The notes beneath the pieces are model-generated. The model worked only from the letters and a program-made list of their open reading frames with translations, made no database searches and was not told the origin of the DNA. From positions 1-64,000 of the forward strand of contig JAOJYB010000001.1 in assembly GCA_028242535.1 (NCBI GenBank): a DNA stretch of 64,000 nt. The letters are read 5' to 3'. The translations under genes were made by a program, and so were the position numbers. This DNA comes from Candidatus Nitrosopelagicus sp. (GTDB lineage: Archaea > Thermoproteota > Nitrososphaeria > Nitrososphaerales > Nitrosopumilaceae). This document shows positions 1 to 8,145 of this stretch, piece by piece. Numbering within the stretch: position 1 is the stretch's first letter; each line of letters opens with the position of its first letter.

Positions 1-728
1 AAGGAGAGAATGTTAAAGATTGGCATGCAATTGCTGCAGCATTGATTTCAAATGGAAGATATGAAGAAGCTATCAAATATTATGATCATATTTTAGAAAT
101 CAATCCAGATGATCAAAAGGCATTATTAAACAAAGGTTCAGTGTTGAAAGATTTAGAGAGATATGAAGAAGCTATCAAATATTATGATAAAATTTTAGAA
201 ATCAATCCAAATAATGCAAAAGCATTAGCAAACAAAGGGATTGCATTTGCATATTTACAGGAATACGAAGATGCATTAGTTATGATTGAAAAGGCATTAT
301 TGCTTGATCCAGATAATGAAATTGTTAAAGGTGAAAAAGCAAATTTTTTGAGTGGGGTACCTACAATATCTGCACATGATTCAGTTTATGAAATTAAATT
401 AAGAATTACTGTGAAAGATTCATCTGGATCTTTGATATCAGTTTCAGAATCAACTAATACAAGATATTTACCATATGAGATTACTGATGAAGTATTTGCA
501 AAAGGTTTCGATATGATAGATACAGTGATGATTGAGGGAACATTGTATGAAAGAGTGAAAAAATTTGAAAGTGGAGTAACAGTGGAGGATAGAACTGGAA
601 TGTTTAGTATAACAACAACATTAGATGGTTACCTTATAGATATTTTTCAGGCATTCACACCAATGATAATTATTGAAAAAGATGATGTCGCAATAATAGA
701 ATGGACTATTTTAAAAAAGATTACTTAG
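1..728 (+). CDS. TPR-repeat protein with C-terminal beta-rich domain, 5' partial
   Basis: The reading frame is open to the left edge, and the residues before the first possible start (a TTG at 42) already look like helix A of a tetratricopeptide repeat, so the gene begins outside the window. At least two and a half TPR units follow (R-Y-E-E-A-I-K-Y-Y-D, then I-L-E-I-N-P, in 34-residue steps), then a degenerate one ending near residue 95. The last 120 residues are not TPR; they are strand-rich and contain a G-S-L-I-S-V motif followed by R-Y-L. TPRs mediate protein-protein contact; the partner is unknown. No signal peptide is visible in the part present. The gene overlaps the convergent membrane-protein gene by 8 bases. 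The C-terminal domain resembles the secreted protein at 34166-34690, which also faces a paralogous membrane protein. Confidence 0.8.
   Translation, partial: GENVKDWHAIAAALISNGRYEEAIKYYDHILEINPDDQKALLNKGSVLKDLERYEEAIKYYDKILEINPNNAKALANKGIAFAYLQEYEDALVMIEKALLLDPDNEIVKGEKANFLSGVPTISAHDSVYEIKLRITVKDSSGSLISVSESTNTRYLPYEITDEVFAKGFDMIDTVMIEGTLYERVKKFESGVTVEDRTGMFSITTTLDGYLIDIFQAFTPMIIIEKDDVAIIEWTILKKIT
57..188 (+). repeat. 102-base direct repeat within the TPR gene
   Basis: A 30-base stretch at 57-86 recurs without mismatch at 159-188, 102 bases (34 codons) downstream. Similarity continues into the following 24 bases with few changes. The period equals one TPR unit, so this is a recent duplication of a single repeat, not a mobile element. 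Confidence 0.8.
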
Positions 729-1935
729 GTTTTTTTGAGAAAAACATCGCAACGCCTATGGAGAAAAATACTAGTGTCGGGACAAATCGATAAGGAAGAA
801 TTTCGTAAAAGTATGTAAACATAATCAAAATAGGACTAAAGATTATTGTTCCTGCCAAGAGTGAATGGATGACATCAGTATTAGGATTATTCTTAGATAA
901 AATGTACAACCCAACAGTTACTGGTAATAGCATAATTGTAAATAAAATGTCATATCTAAATTGCATTGCAGTATCTGCAAATCCAAGGAAAAATCGTGAG
1001 TATTCAATTTCAATAACATCAGTATAAACAGATTTACCGAAAAATATTATTAAGAATACAATTAGTATTATGCCCAGATAGGACGCAAATACAAAGTATT
1101 TTTTCTTAGTTTTAATTTCACTGCGATAAGTAAAATATAATGTCATAAGGAAAAATGGGGCAACGTATGCTTTAGTAAATACAGATAAGATGTAGAAAAA
1201 TGGGGAGAATATCCATTTCTTTCTAACTGCATAAAGAGAGATTATGTAAAATAATACCCAGAAATTTTCATAGACAGCAATAGTATCAAAAGTCAAGAAG
1301 ATGTGACTTTGCAAGAGAACTAACATGGAAATTATTCCAGCGAATCTTTTACCCGTTAATTGTACAGTTAGTAGATATGTGAAAAAAACAACTAAAATGC
1401 TAGCAAGAAATGGCAAGATTTTGATATTTTGGAAAATTTTCACGGATGCATCCAATAATGCCAGGCGGACATGACGATCTAATTGTTCATCAATATACGG
1501 ATTAGGGATTTTACTTTCTCCATCAGGCCAATATTCTAACGCTTCTTCCAATATGATATAGTCAGCCCACTGTTCTCTTTCATCCAAGAATAGTTCAGGA
1601 GTACTAAACCCCACATACGTTCCTAGTATTATTATTAAAATTATTACTGAGATTTTTTTGGAAATTTCAAATTGCCTTATTTGGTCAATTTTGGTACCAA
1701 TAAATGGAATTTTGTTTTTGTAGTATGCAAAACCAATTGCAAAGATTACAATATTACCACATATTATAAGATAAGCTTGGTGACCAATCTCAAATTGTGA
1801 TTCAGGTTTATCGGGGTAGTTTCCAAATGAGTGATGATATAGTGCTGGAAAAATAATTGCAGCCAGCGTCATTAATACAACAACAAGTGTGATTAAAAAA
1901 GTGATTTTTGAGATTGTTGTTCTTGTCTTTTGCAT
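721..1935 (-). CDS. polytopic membrane protein, GT-C glycosyltransferase-like
   Basis: A 404-residue protein with roughly nine to eleven hydrophobic segments. After three N-terminal membrane spans comes an acidic-aromatic loop (D118-E119, then Q-W-A-D-Y), followed by an amphipathic stretch and a run of further spans. GT-C enzymes transfer sugars from lipid-phosphate donors outside the membrane and carry an acidic pair in an early external loop, so the layout suggests such a fold, but two extra spans precede the loop and no signature is decisive. It is clearly paralogous to the protein at 34677-35906: both share F-Q-N-I-K-I-L-P-F, the block YENFWVLFY and F-T-K-A. It converges on and overlaps the TPR gene by 8 bases. 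Surface-glycan assembly is an inference only. Confidence 0.6.
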   Translation of the reverse strand: MQKTRTTISKITFLITLVVVLMTLAAIIFPALYHHSFGNYPDKPESQFEIGHQAYLIICGNIVIFAIGFAYYKNKIPFIGTKIDQIRQFEISKKISVIILIIILGTYVGFSTPELFLDEREQWADYIILEEALEYWPDGESKIPNPYIDEQLDRHVRLALLDASVKIFQNIKILPFLASILVVFFTYLLTVQLTGKRFAGIISMLVLLQSHIFLTFDTIAVYENFWVLFYIISLYAVRKKWIFSPFFYILSVFTKAYVAPFFLMTLYFTYRSEIKTKKKYFVFASYLGIILIVFLIIFFGKSVYTDVIEIEYSRFFLGFADTAMQFRYDILFTIMLLPVTVGLYILSKNNPNTDVIHSLLAGTIIFSPILIMFTYFYEILPYRFVPTLVFFSIGVAMFFSKKPK

Positions 1936-2004
1936 GTGTGTGATCTTAGAATCTGGTAATTAAATTAAAATAAAATAAGAAAAAGAGGTTTTGTGAAAAC
2001 GTAC

Positions 2005-2307
2005 CTATAAGGCGGCGTCTTCAGCCCAGCCCTTGATGAATACTCCATTCTTGTGAAGTGGAACTGGTTGACCAGCTGTGTAATTCATTGGTCTCATCCA
2101 GAAAATGGATTTTGTTGGACAAACTCCAATACATGCACCGTCTGAGATGCATCTTTCAGGATAGAAGACAAATGCTTTACCACGTTTCCAACCTTCAACA
2201 GGTTTTACACGGAGTACATCCGGACCAAGAGTTGTACAGATTTCTACACACAGTGCACATCCGATACATCTTTGTTCGTCAATGTCTGGAAGTATTGCTA
2301 TTGGCAT
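2005..2307 (-). CDS. two-cluster ferredoxin with an Asp ligand substitution
   Basis: A 100-residue cytoplasmic electron carrier with two iron-sulfur motifs. The first is C14-x2-C17-x2-C20-x3-C24. The second is C53-x2-D56-x2-C59-x3-C63-P, where the second Cys of the usual motif is Asp. In bacterial-type ferredoxins each cluster takes its fourth ligand from the other motif, so cluster I should be a normal [4Fe-4S] and cluster II a [3Fe-4S] or an Asp-ligated [4Fe-4S], as in the Pyrococcus furiosus ferredoxin with its Asp ligand. About 35 residues follow the second motif and look structural. The gene stands alone on the minus strand with a 112-base upstream gap. Electron partners are not shown by the context; 2-oxoacid oxidoreductases are the usual ones in archaea. 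Confidence 0.9.
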   Translation of the reverse strand: MPIAILPDIDEQRCIGCALCVEICTTLGPDVLRVKPVEGWKRGKAFVFYPERCISDGACIGVCPTKSIFWMRPMNYTAGQPVPLHKNGVFIKGWAEDAAL

Positions 2308-2419
2308 TTTCTTTCATTCTGTTTAGAGTATTTCACTATTTAAACCATGAAGTAGATCGTTAACACCGTTATGAATTAGATCGATAAAATAAAAACAAAA
2401 GAAAACGATTAATGAAAAA

Positions 2420-2632
2420 TTACTTTCTCATTGCATCGATTTGGCCAGATGTTACCCAATCCAATAGTTCTGCGGATGAAGGATTAAGTTCTGGTTTTTT
2501 TGCCATAAGATTTGCTACCCACATCCAGTTAATTTGATTTAATAGGACTTTGTTTGCTTCGTCGCCTGCGCGTACTTTTGCAACCATAGCTGAGTCTTGT
2601 GTGGCTTCCCATTCTGCATAGGTTCTTCCCAT
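2420..2632 (-). CDS. small hypothetical protein (70 aa)
   Basis: A short acidic-neutral protein of 70 residues that I cannot assign to a family. It begins at ATG (M-G-R-T-Y-A-E-W-E) and is predicted to be mostly helical, with tryptophans at residues 8, 37, 39 and 58. There is no signal peptide and no membrane segment. It is codirectional with the ferredoxin 112 bases downstream and divergent from the ribonuclease gene, with 106 bases between. The clean start, the codon use like its neighbours and the lack of a competing frame suggest it is real. Confidence 0.6.
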   Translation of the reverse strand: MGRTYAEWEATQDSAMVAKVRAGDEANKVLLNQINWMWVANLMAKKPELNPSSAELLDWVTSGQIDAMRK

Positions 2633-2738
2633 AATTGATCAAAAGTTAGGTTCCACTAATTAAAGCTATTGTCTATTGTATGTACTGAGGAATATTAGAA
2701 ATGATAAGACTATAAACCAGAGATCAAAAACTTCATGA

Positions 2739-4007
2739 ATGGATATTAAAGTTTTAGGTGCAGCTGGTGAGGTAGGGCGATCAGCTTTTCAAGTTAATTG
2801 TAATGGAACAAATTTTTTGTTAGATTATGGAGTAATGTTTGGAAAACCGAGGGGTGCACCACCTACATACCCACTTCATGTAAAACCACGAGATATTGAT
2901 TCAGTGATAATTACTCATGCACACTTGGACCATTCGGGATGTGTTCCGTCATTGTTTGTCAGTGGTAATTGTAATGTGTATGCAACAGCACCAACATTTG
3001 ATCTCAGTAAATTGCTAATCCAAGATATGATAAAGATTGAAAAAAATTCTCATTCTTTTGGAGTTCCTGAGATTGAGAATATGATGCAGAAATCAAAGAT
3101 AATAGGATTCAAAGAAAAAATCACCAGAGGGAATGCAACATTTGAACTACGTTCATCAGGACATGTTGTGGGCGGAAGCACCGTAGTGGTGGAATCAGAA
3201 AATAAAAGATTATTCTACACAGGAGACATCAATTTGAGAGGTTCAAGGTTATTACCTTCTGCAGATTTGGATATAGGTGAAATGGATATGGTGATCACAG
3301 AAAGTACATATTCACAAGAGAATCAGATGCCAAGAAAAGAATCTGAAAAAGGATTGATTGACTTTGCAAATGAGGTCATGGATAGAAAAGGTATACTTTT
3401 CATTCCATCATTCTCAGTAGAACGTTCACAGGAAGTAGCCAGTGTACTGATTAGTTCAGGATTTAAGCACAAAATAATCATGGATGGAATGGCATTGAAG
3501 GTAAATGAAATACTTCTCAGATATCCAGAATATTTGAGAAATCCAGAGATTTTTAAAGATGTTATCGACAGAGTTGTAGCCATAAATGATCATAAAGAAA
3601 GAAAACGGGCATTAGCAGAACCATGTGTTGTAATCTCACCTGCAGGAATGTTAGTTGGAGGAAATGCGGTATACTATTTACAACAATTAGCATTTAATGA
3701 TAAAAATGGAATTGCGTTAGTATCGTATCAAGGAGAAGGAACTCCTGGAAAAAAATTGCTAGATACAGGGAAAGTTGAGACACGTGGAAGAGATCTAAAT
3801 GTTACAGCAGAAGTAAAACAATTTCAATTTTCAGGTCATGCAGACAGAGATAGTCTTTTTGAAATGATTAAAAATCTAAAAGGAGATCCAAAGATCATGA
3901 CCGTACATGGTGATGATGAATCATGTACAAGATTTGCTGAAGAGATACATGAAAAATTTGGATTTGATGCACATGCTGCTAAGTTAGATGAAAAAATTAC
4001 CATCTAA
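2739..4007 (+). CDS. beta-CASP metallo-beta-lactamase ribonuclease (aCPSF2-like)
   Basis: A zinc-dependent RNase of the metallo-beta-lactamase/beta-CASP superfamily, which processes RNA 3' or 5' ends in archaea. Motif II is H60-A-H62-L-D64-H65. The motif III His lies in S-G-H-V-V-G-G, the motif IV Asp in Y-T-G-D-I, and the C-terminal beta-CASP motifs in F-S-G-H-A-D and V-H-G-D. The length of 422 residues without N-terminal KH domains fits aCPSF2, not the KH-bearing aCPSF1/FttA; aRNase J is the other possibility. The start is the ATG at 2739, and an earlier ATG at 2735 is out of frame. The 3' end overlaps the OGG1-type glycosylase gene by 20 bases, so the two are likely co-transcribed. Confidence 0.88.
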   Translation: MDIKVLGAAGEVGRSAFQVNCNGTNFLLDYGVMFGKPRGAPPTYPLHVKPRDIDSVIITHAHLDHSGCVPSLFVSGNCNVYATAPTFDLSKLLIQDMIKIEKNSHSFGVPEIENMMQKSKIIGFKEKITRGNATFELRSSGHVVGGSTVVVESENKRLFYTGDINLRGSRLLPSADLDIGEMDMVITESTYSQENQMPRKESEKGLIDFANEVMDRKGILFIPSFSVERSQEVASVLISSGFKHKIIMDGMALKVNEILLRYPEYLRNPEIFKDVIDRVVAINDHKERKRALAEPCVVISPAGMLVGGNAVYYLQQLAFNDKNGIALVSYQGEGTPGKKLLDTGKVETRGRDLNVTAEVKQFQFSGHADRDSLFEMIKNLKGDPKIMTVHGDDESCTRFAEEIHEKFGFDAHAAKLDEKITI

Positions 4008-4848
4008 ATTGAAAAATAATTTTGAAACAAATCTCAGTGATACAATAAATAGTGGTCAAGTTTTTTTATGGAAAGAATTTGATTCAAAATGGTATGGAGT
4101 AAATGGTAAAAAAGTCCTCATTTTAGAAGAGAAATTAGATAAAAACAATAAATATATTCATAATTTTTTTAGATTTGATGATAATTTTCAAAAGATCAAG
4201 AATCAATTATCTAAAGATAATGTAGTTAAAGATGCAATTGAAAAATTTCCTGGAATGCGAATTTTGAGACAAGACCCATTTCAATGCTATATTTCATTTA
4301 TTGTCTCATCAAATTCAAATATTCCAAGCATTCAGACCCGACTTGAAAAATTATGTCATACATTTGGTGAAAAGAAGATGATACAAGATAAGGAATTTTT
4401 CTTGTTTCCTGAACCAAAAATATTAGCTGATGCATCTATTGAAAACATTGCAAAGTGTGGTTTAGGATATAGATCAAAATATGTAAAAGAGGCTGCGATT
4501 GCGGTAGATAAAGGAATTATAGACTTTCATTCTCTAAAAAAACTAGATTATCAAGATGCAAGAGATACTTTATGTCAGGTTTTTGGAATAGGTAAAAAGG
4601 TTGCAGATTGTATATTGTTATTTTCACTTGATAAATTAGAAGCAGTTCCATTAGATAGATGGGTGTTACGTATTTTACAAAAATATTATTCAAAGGAATT
4701 TCAAATTACAACCAAAACAATAACAGATAACACGTATGATAATTTACATGACAAAATAGTTGAACATTTTGGAAAATATGCAGGATATGGACAACAATTT
4801 TTGTTTAAGAATGAAAGAGATAGCTTTGAGAAAAAGTGGTTAGGATAA
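3988..4848 (+). CDS. ogg: 8-oxoguanine DNA glycosylase/AP lyase, OGG1 type
   Basis: This enzyme excises 8-oxoguanine from DNA and nicks the abasic site (base excision repair). The 286 residues align along eukaryotic OGG1: S-G-Q-V-F-L-W near residue 22 matches the OGG1 S-G-Q-S-F-R-W, Q-D-P-F-Q-C near residue 95 matches the start of the second domain, and the helix-hairpin-helix G-I-G-K-K-V-A-D-C carries the Schiff-base lysine K204. The catalytic Asp is D223 in V-P-L-D. The family is full-length OGG1, distinct from the short archaeal Ogg2 and AGOG forms. The start codon lies inside the ribonuclease gene (20-base overlap), so translation may be coupled. Confidence 0.93.
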   Translation: MKKLPSKLKNNFETNLSDTINSGQVFLWKEFDSKWYGVNGKKVLILEEKLDKNNKYIHNFFRFDDNFQKIKNQLSKDNVVKDAIEKFPGMRILRQDPFQCYISFIVSSNSNIPSIQTRLEKLCHTFGEKKMIQDKEFFLFPEPKILADASIENIAKCGLGYRSKYVKEAAIAVDKGIIDFHSLKKLDYQDARDTLCQVFGIGKKVADCILLFSLDKLEAVPLDRWVLRILQKYYSKEFQITTKTITDNTYDNLHDKIVEHFGKYAGYGQQFLFKNERDSFEKKWLG

Positions 4849-4851
4849 CGA

Positions 4852-4860
4852 TTAATATTG
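4852..4860 (+). promoter_or_regulatory. probable TATA element of tRNA-Arg
   Basis: The AT-only stretch TTAATATT lies 21-29 bases before the first base of tRNA-Arg, the usual archaeal TATA distance. It falls just after the stop codon of the glycosylase gene. Confidence 0.4.
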
Positions 4861-4880
4861 CAATCTACTGGCAAGTTTTT

Positions 4881-4955
4881 GTGCGGGTAGCTCAGCATGG
4901 ATAGAGTGTCGGACTTCTAATCCGATGGTCGAGGGATCGAAGCCCTCCCCGCGCG
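4881..4955 (+). tRNA. tRNA-Arg (anticodon TCT)
   Basis: All four arms fold. The acceptor is 4881-4887 with 4948-4954 (one G-U pair), the D stem 4890-4893 with 4904-4907, the anticodon stem 4909-4913 with 4921-4925, and the T stem 4931-4935 with 4943-4947. The anticodon loop CTTCTAA gives anticodon TCT at 4916-4918, decoding AGA/AGG. The discriminator is G4955 and no CCA is encoded. The T loop is ATCGAAG, with A where T54 is usual. There is no intron. C56, the target of the Trm56 enzyme encoded at 62835, is present. Confidence 0.96.
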
Positions 4956-4962
4956 CTCTAAA

Positions 4963-4973
4963 GTTTTTATTTT
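4963..4973 (+). terminator. oligo-T terminator after tRNA-Arg
   Basis: A T5-A-T4 run begins 8 bases after the tRNA discriminator. Archaeal RNA polymerase terminates at such oligo-T stretches without needing a hairpin. Confidence 0.5.
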
Positions 4974-4994
4974 CAATGAATTGTTTAACAATTA

Positions 4995-5345
4995 TTGAAA
5001 GATATTGAGATAAAAATAGATAACATGAAAATCAAACCACATGAAGAAATAACAGGTCACATTACAGTAAATTATTCAGGATTATATGATGGCGTTGTCA
5101 TAAACACACAGATTCTTGGTTCAAATGAATTAGTTGTATGGCGTGAATACAACGGAAAGAAGATTACACAAAATGTTTCAAGATTATTTGTAAACAAGGA
5201 TGTAATGCCAGATAATAAAGTGGACTTTACTGCAACAATTGAGTTTGAACCAAATGAAGAACATGATGTGAAATTTCGTGCATCAATAATTCAACAACAT
5301 AAAGAAGTAGAAAATGCTCAACTCTTTGTTAATTATTCAGCCTAG
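4995..5345 (+). CDS. hypothetical all-beta protein, possibly arrestin-like fold
   Basis: A 116-residue protein without a signal peptide or membrane span. The alternation of hydrophobic and polar residues predicts about seven beta strands. The opening pattern (I-E-I-K-I-D, then I-K-P-H-E-E-I-T-G) resembles the first strands of arrestin-N-like sandwiches, but I do not see enough to name a family. The TTG at 4995 is preferred because the first strand would be lost with the ATG at 5025; an in-frame stop at 4986 rules out a longer form. It is read towards the cupredoxin gene and overlaps its stop by 4 bases. Confidence 0.6.
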   Translation: MKDIEIKIDNMKIKPHEEITGHITVNYSGLYDGVVINTQILGSNELVVWREYNGKKITQNVSRLFVNKDVMPDNKVDFTATIEFEPNEEHDVKFRASIIQQHKEVENAQLFVNYSA

Positions 5346-5839
5346 AATCTTGATTTAGTAATTTCAACAGTTCCTACCATCCATGGATGTGGATCACAGT
5401 GGTATGGAATTACTTTGGCTCCGTTTGGTGGTGCATCAGTAAATAGAAATTCATAATCTTCACCTGGCATAATTACTCCAGTAGAACCAAATTCTCCACT
5501 ATAAGGATCAGTTATTTCATCTCTATCATGACTGTCAGGAGTAACCGTATGCGGCGTAGTATCAATATTCTTCCATATGACAAGATTATCAATCGTTAAT
5601 TGTACTTGAATCAGTTTTGGCATGTAATTGTCTTTTTGATCAGGACTTGATGAACCGTCAATAATGTTTACAATTGTTTCCCCATTTGGATGTAGGATAT
5701 GCTCATCTACGAAAACTTTTTGATTTTCTTCAGGTAACCAATACATTGTATACCAACTAATAGTGACGCCAAGTGCTACAATGACCACTAGAATTCCGAT
5801 TCCGTAACCATGACTGGATGAAGTTTCAGTGGTACTCAA
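5342..5839 (-). CDS. membrane-anchored cupredoxin (plastocyanin-like)
   Basis: A type 1 copper electron carrier of 165 residues. Residues 12-34 form a single membrane anchor with the copper domain outside. Ligands are H97 in T-P-H-T-V, C148, H151 and M154 in the C-terminal C-x2-H-x2-M loop. The gene lies 42 bases downstream of cytochrome b in the same direction, and the order Rieske, cytochrome b, cupredoxin implies it takes electrons from complex III on the outer face of the membrane. Copper proteins replacing c-type cytochromes are a hallmark of ammonia-oxidising archaea. The direct acceptor, probably a terminal oxidase, is not in the window. Confidence 0.92.
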   Translation of the reverse strand: MSTTETSSSHGYGIGILVVIVALGVTISWYTMYWLPEENQKVFVDEHILHPNGETIVNIIDGSSSPDQKDNYMPKLIQVQLTIDNLVIWKNIDTTPHTVTPDSHDRDEITDPYSGEFGSTGVIMPGEDYEFLFTDAPPNGAKVIPYHCDPHPWMVGTVEITKSRF

Positions 5840-5881
5840 TAGCTAGCTTGGTTTTTGGAAGTCTTATAAAGCTTATTTAGT

Positions 5882-7522
5882 TTATTGTGGTTTTTTTAGA
5901 TCCGACATGCCAGAATTGGTGTCTTTTTTTAAATCCAAGTCAGCAGTATTTGCCTTGATTTCAGGTGCATCTGGTTTAGGAGTTGAGTTTTCAGTAGATT
6001 TTATTTTTTCTTCAATTTTTTCTGTTAGTTCTTCTTTAGCATCTACATTTACATTTACATCACCATCAGAGGAAGTTTCACCGTCACCAGATGGAAGTTC
6101 TTTCTGTGAGCCAATCATGGATTTAGTTACTCTGATTTTTGCACCTGATGGAGGTGGAGGAACAGGCTTTACTTGACCCATGGCATATCTATAGACATGG
6201 AACATTCCTGCAAAGACTATCAAAATTAATCCTGCAAAGAATAGTGACATATTATTCATGCCACTTAGTGCAGCATTGTATGCTGCCAAGTTTAAGAACA
6301 CCTGAAATGCAATTAGCGCTACAATAATCCAATTTATCCATTTTTCAGAAAATTGAATTTTTGCTACATTCTTTGGTCCCTTGTCTTTTGCTAGTTTGGC
6401 TTTTCTTTCAGCCTCTTTAGCCAAGTGGATCATCATGTAACTAAATCCAATTCCTAGTGGAATAAGCAAGATCATCACCAGATAGAGATTGATTGGATCT
6501 ATTACTAACCTCTCAACTAATGGCATAGTAGAGTCTGGTGAAATATAGAATCCCCAGTATGTTGTAACCAATATTTGTGCAAGTCCAACAATTCCAAATG
6601 ATGTAACCCAAGGTCTGTCTTTCCATGAGAATTTCTTGTATCTATCTAAGAACGGAACAAGCGCAATCGCGGCTATGAAAAGCCCAGGCCACAATACACC
6701 AGTGACAAATTTATCATATTGTGTCCGCAGAAATGCGTAAAGTCCAGTCAGATACCATTCAGGCACTGTAATACCAGGCGGTACTGTAGGTTGGAACTTG
6801 AATCCCAAATCAACCGGAAACACACCACCCGTAATTAGAATTGCACCTGAAATTGCCATCACCATTGGTACATCAAATACTAAGAATCTTGGGAAGTGAA
6901 CTGCCATTAATCCGAGCATGACGATTGGTAGAATAAACACGTGTTGTGTGTAGAATCTCAATACAAAGTCATGGAATCCACTTCCAAACGCCATATCACG
7001 AATCGTCGGCCCTGCTACCGGTATTGAATTTGTAAGTGACGCCGCAATACTAATTGCAAGTTCTGCACGCTCACTAAAAATAATATCATAACCTGTAAAT
7101 GCTTCAAGAATTGTTACAGTTCCTAAAATGACTCCAGTAATCCATAAAATTTCATTTCTAATTTTATAACGTCCACTAAAGTATTGATAATACATGTGAA
7201 GTAATGCAAGCATTACCATTGCATTTGAACCATGATAGTGTATGTTACGAATATGGAATCCAAATGGAACCTCATTATTGATAAACTCTACACTATCCCA
7301 CGCTCTATCAAGAATTGGCTCATAATAGAACATGAGTAATGCACCTGACACTCCAAGAATAATGAATGTGATGAACGTGAGCATTCCCAAAAATCCAAAT
7401 GGACTTACAAATCTTGCAGGGAACGAGAACTTTATTGCAGTAAAGATAGTTCTATCAAGACCATCCCAAATCCAATAGATTAAGGCAAGAGTGCCGTTGC
7501 GTCTATTTAGGGAAACGGCCAT
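5882..7522 (-). CDS. cytochrome b/b6 subunit of complex III
   Basis: The membrane diheme subunit of a quinol-oxidising bc/b6f-type complex. Helix B supplies H95 and H109 (13 residues between) and helix D supplies H194 and H209 (14 residues between); the 14-residue spacing is typical of b6, not mitochondrial cytochrome b. The Qo-site motif P-E-W-Y is at 254-257. N-terminal (b6-like) and C-terminal (subunit IV-like) parts are fused in one 546-residue chain. The last 95 residues are hydrophilic, proline-rich and then strongly charged, an extension absent from most relatives. The start overlaps the Rieske gene by 20 bases, so translation is probably coupled. Confidence 0.95.
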   Translation of the reverse strand: MAVSLNRRNGTLALIYWIWDGLDRTIFTAIKFSFPARFVSPFGFLGMLTFITFIILGVSGALLMFYYEPILDRAWDSVEFINNEVPFGFHIRNIHYHGSNAMVMLALLHMYYQYFSGRYKIRNEILWITGVILGTVTILEAFTGYDIIFSERAELAISIAASLTNSIPVAGPTIRDMAFGSGFHDFVLRFYTQHVFILPIVMLGLMAVHFPRFLVFDVPMVMAISGAILITGGVFPVDLGFKFQPTVPPGITVPEWYLTGLYAFLRTQYDKFVTGVLWPGLFIAAIALVPFLDRYKKFSWKDRPWVTSFGIVGLAQILVTTYWGFYISPDSTMPLVERLVIDPINLYLVMILLIPLGIGFSYMMIHLAKEAERKAKLAKDKGPKNVAKIQFSEKWINWIIVALIAFQVFLNLAAYNAALSGMNNMSLFFAGLILIVFAGMFHVYRYAMGQVKPVPPPPSGAKIRVTKSMIGSQKELPSGDGETSSDGDVNVNVDAKEELTEKIEEKIKSTENSTPKPDAPEIKANTADLDLKKDTNSGMSDLKKPQ

Positions 7523-8105
7523 ATCCTACAACTCCATTTTTGTTTGGTCCCCATGTTGGCGGTGTGACAAATAGATAACCTTCAGCATCAGATTCAAAAT
7601 TTAATTCCGGTAAAGTGTTAGATGGTGGTGCTTGTAATGATGCAGGTCCTGCAAATGCAGTACCAGTAACAGGATCATACATACTTCCATGACATGGACA
7701 TTCACCACGCATACGTCCCTCTTGTGGCCAGTATTTCCATACACACCAAAGATGAAGACAAATCATACTGTAAGCTCTAAATGATGAAATATTATTTTTG
7801 TCTCCTCCAAATTTTTTAGGTAATCTAATGAATTGCCATTTTCGAAATGCTTCTTCGTCAAGTACGGCATCACCTGTTTCGGGATAAGTAATGATTTCAG
7901 CATGATTAACAGGAAAAGTGAAAGTGTTTGCTTGAGAACCGTCTGGTAAAATTACCGGTACTCTTTCAGCAGCAGAAGAAGATGGATTTGGGAGAAAAGT
8001 TCCCCAAGGAACAAATGGTGCAAAGGCAAGACCAGTACCTGTAGCACCCATTAATTTAAGAAAATCACGTCTGGATAAAGATTTTTTTTCAGATGATGCC
8101 GACAA
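7503..8105 (-). CDS. Rieske [2Fe-2S] protein with TAT signal
   Basis: The iron-sulfur subunit of complex III, transferring electrons from quinol at the Qo site. A twin-arginine signal (S-R-R-D-F-L-K) precedes a hydrophobic segment at about 17-35, so it is exported folded and stays anchored. Cluster ligands are C116 and H118 (C-L-H-L-W-C) and C136 and H139 (C-P-C-H-G-S); C121 and C138 form the usual disulfide. The length of 200 residues is standard. It is the first gene of a three-gene unit (Rieske, cytochrome b, cupredoxin) and overlaps cytochrome b by 20 bases. Confidence 0.96.
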   Translation of the reverse strand: MSASSEKKSLSRRDFLKLMGATGTGLAFAPFVPWGTFLPNPSSSAAERVPVILPDGSQANTFTFPVNHAEIITYPETGDAVLDEEAFRKWQFIRLPKKFGGDKNNISSFRAYSMICLHLWCVWKYWPQEGRMRGECPCHGSMYDPVTGTAFAGPASLQAPPSNTLPELNFESDAEGYLFVTPPTWGPNKNGVVGYGRFPK

Positions 8106-8145
8106 CTTAAGTTCAAATCTTGACGGATTGGTTATAAACCTTATT

